A stretch of 64,000 nucleotides of DNA. Origin: Pseudomonas putida NBRC 14164. GTDB lineage: Bacteria; Pseudomonadota; Gammaproteobacteria; Pseudomonadales; Pseudomonadaceae. The stretch is from the NCBI RefSeq assembly GCF_000412675.1, contig NC_021505.1, forward strand, positions 2,040,501 through 2,104,500. Reading direction: 5' to 3'. Below are positions 62,276 through 64,000 of this stretch, in pieces; within the stretch, counting starts at the first letter, position 1; each line of letters opens with the position of its first letter. The position numbers and the translations under genes are program-made. The notes below the pieces were generated by a model. The model was not told the DNA's origin. It saw only the letters and a list, made by a program, of their open reading frames with translations, and made no database searches.

Positions 62276-63049
62276 TCATTTACCCGAAGCCGTGAGGGCT
62301 TGGGTCAACGCGGTCTTGGCACGTTCAGCCGTCTGCTCGTCGCCGTGTTGTTTCAGCAGCTGCGTGACTTCGTGCAACTGCGCCGCGCTCAGACCGACGC
62401 GCAGGCTCGCCGCCATGTGCGAGCGTAATTGTGGCTCGACCCCAGGCGTTGCCGCCAGCGCGCCGATGGTCGCCAGTTCGCGGCTTTGCCAGTCGAGGTT
62501 GTCGCGCTCGAAGATGTCGCCGAACAAGTGAGTTTGCAGGTACCGGTTTATTACCGGAGCGAACTCGAACACCGGGCCTTTGACCGGGGCACCGGAAATC
62601 CTGGTTTGATTTGCGGTGCCGGCGGCCAGCAGCTCATCCCCGACCGGAATCGCCCGGCTCGGCTCACGCCCCGGCGCGTCTTCGATACCGCGCTGTTTGC
62701 GCTTCTGTACCACCGCCATCAGCTCGTTCAAGGCGTTGAGGCTGCGCGGGAAGCCCACATAGGCGTACAGCTGCACCAGAATTTCCCTGGTTTCGCTGAT
62801 GGTCAAGCCGGCATCGAGGCCTTGATTGAGTGCGGTGTTGAGGTTGGGTATGTCGCTGGTCGCCATGAACGCGGCGATCAGGGGAATCGTTTGTTGCTGG
62901 CGCGACAAGCTAGCTGCGCTGGCGGAGGGGCTGGCCATGGTCTGCGATGCCTCGGCTGCTTGAGTGGTAACGCTGAACATCGCCCCGACGCCCAGGCAAA
63001 GCGCCATGAGCGTGGGAAGGGTAGAGTGGTTGCGTGCGTCAGTGGTCAT
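62276..63049 (-). CDS. Exported carboxymuconolactone-decarboxylase-family protein
   Basis: 257 residues with a signal peptide (MALCLGVGAMFSVTTQAAEA) and two CMD-like halves (SETREILVQLYAYVGFPRSL and SRELATIGALAATPGVEPQL). The AhpD-type CxxC is absent, so it is not an alkylhydroperoxidase of that class. The signal peptide is unusual for this family, which is normally cytosolic. The start is the ATG at 63049 (MTTDARNH); the one at 63064 is also possible. Confidence 0.78.
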   Translation of the reverse strand: MTTDARNHSTLPTLMALCLGVGAMFSVTTQAAEASQTMASPSASAASLSRQQQTIPLIAAFMATSDIPNLNTALNQGLDAGLTISETREILVQLYAYVGFPRSLNALNELMAVVQKRKQRGIEDAPGREPSRAIPVGDELLAAGTANQTRISGAPVKGPVFEFAPVINRYLQTHLFGDIFERDNLDWQSRELATIGALAATPGVEPQLRSHMAASLRVGLSAAQLHEVTQLLKQHGDEQTAERAKTALTQALTASGK

Positions 63050-63278
63050 CGTGAAAGGCTCCATCCGTTGCGGGTCAGCGTTGTGTCGCTGGATCGTACG
63101 GAGGATGGTTGTGTCGATTAACCCCGAAATTGCGCATGGACTTCTGAGCAGAATTCATGAGTCGAAATTGCCGTCACCGCTGCAACTTCGGCGCGACCCC
63201 GCTGATGCCGGGCCTGCAGGGCGGCTGACGGTTTGTGACAGAGGTGCCGGGCGAGCAACTTCGACACATTCCGTAACT

Positions 63279-63746
63279 TCATTGGCCGGTGTATTGCGCC
63301 TCCGAGACCTGTTCCGCCCAGGTGACGGTCTTGCCGTCCTCGGCTTCAGCGATGGCGATGTGGGTCATGCCGTTGCTGGCCGTGGCGCCATGCCAGTGAC
63401 GGGTGTGCGGCGGAATCCAGACAGTGTCGCCCGGTCGGATTTGCTGACGCGGGCCGCCCTCTTGCTGCACGTATCCGACGCCTGCTGTGACGATCAGCGT
63501 TTGCCCCAGCGGATGGGTGTGCCACGCCGTGCGTGCGCCTGGCTCGAAGGTCACCGTGCCGCCGCCGATGCGCGCCGGCGCATCACCGTTGAACAGGCCA
63601 TCAACGCGCACCGTGCCGGTAAAGTTTTGCGCCGCGCCATTGACCGAGGGCTGCGCGCCATTCGGCGTAACGCGGATTTCACCGGCGGCCTGGGATTCTG
63701 CTGCCATGAGTGACAAAGCAACGAGTGGTGCGATCAATCGGGTCAT
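63279..63746 (-). CDS. Exported cupin-domain protein
   Basis: 155 residues with a signal peptide (LIAPLVALSLMAAESQA) and one cupin: TAWHTHPLGQTLIVTAG (metal His pair and Gln) and GDTVWIPPHTRHWHG. Similar cupins are encoded next to CMD proteins and aldo/keto reductases. It lies upstream of the CMD gene with a 229-bp gap in which I see no gene. Confidence 0.82.
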   Translation of the reverse strand: MTRLIAPLVALSLMAAESQAAGEIRVTPNGAQPSVNGAAQNFTGTVRVDGLFNGDAPARIGGGTVTFEPGARTAWHTHPLGQTLIVTAGVGYVQQEGGPRQQIRPGDTVWIPPHTRHWHGATASNGMTHIAIAEAEDGKTVTWAEQVSEAQYTGQ

Positions 63747-63805
63747 CGGATCAACTCCGGTCAGAAGGGAAAGTGGCGCCGCACTTGGCGCCGCGTTGGG
63801 CAGAC

Positions 63806-64000
<195 letters not shown>

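Noticed and set aside
63050..63278. Search for a gene between the CMD and cupin genes
   Set aside because: A short plus-strand stretch (INPEIAHGLLSRIHESKLPS) looks protein-like, but it has no start or family and loses sense; treated as intergenic.

Overview
The window comes from the chromosome of a Pseudomonas putida-group bacterium. The evidence is a complete nicotinate catabolic cluster (nicS, nicBA, nicR-nicX, nicCDEFTP) with gene order and protein lengths as in the P. putida family, a pcaIJ pair with a PcaR-type operator, P. putida-type REP elements (GGGAGCGG...CCGCGAA and related), a tusDCBE-ybiB operon, a DUF3077 gene pair, and GC-rich codon use.

Layout, left to right. 0-6 kb, mostly minus strand: a glutathionyl-hydroquinone reductase cut by the window edge, the tusDCBE sulfur relay with ybiB, an NCS2 xanthine/uracil-type permease, yccA, then tRNA-Ser(TGA) with its own promoter and terminator. 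6-9.3 kb: small secreted or hypothetical proteins, arfB, and pcaIJ. 9.6-15.7 kb: a chemoreceptor divergent from pcaIJ, a LysR regulator, a cytosine-deaminase-like amidohydrolase and an MFS transporter. 15.8-28.9 kb: the nic locus. NicP and NicT import nicotinate. NicAB hydroxylates it to 6-hydroxynicotinate using a 2Fe-2S subunit and a molybdopterin/tri-haem cytochrome subunit. NicC gives 2,5-dihydroxypyridine, NicX opens the ring, NicD deformylates N-formylmaleamate, NicF makes maleate, and NicE isomerises it to fumarate. NicS (TetR) and NicR (MarR) are the regulators, and palindromes fitting their operators are visible. 29-43.7 kb: a 27-residue small membrane protein with a striking upstream operator, two GGDEF proteins, transporters, small envelope proteins, an SDR/APH-kinase-like pair, an SCP2 protein and sohB.

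43.9-57.8 kb is a degenerate integrative element (prophage remnant) inserted in tRNA-Cys(GCA). It is bounded by 49-bp direct repeats with one mismatch and has a tyrosine integrase next to the intact tRNA. It keeps a DUF4224 protein, an SSB, a short siphovirus tail module (DUF3168, tail tube, G/GT chaperone, part of a tape measure), HicB and several AT-richer cargo genes. It lacks recognisable terminase, portal, capsid, lysis and repressor genes. At least five of its genes carry visible lesions: an amber codon, frameshifts, truncated ends, and an SSB whose tip is cut by a stop codon directly before Ile-Pro-Phe.

57.9-64 kb: an SRAP (YedK-type) gene with a consensus LexA box, a LysR regulator, and a minus-strand group in which two alpha/beta hydrolases, a carboxymuconolactone-decarboxylase-family protein and a cupin all carry export signals, preceded by an aldo/keto reductase cut by the right edge.
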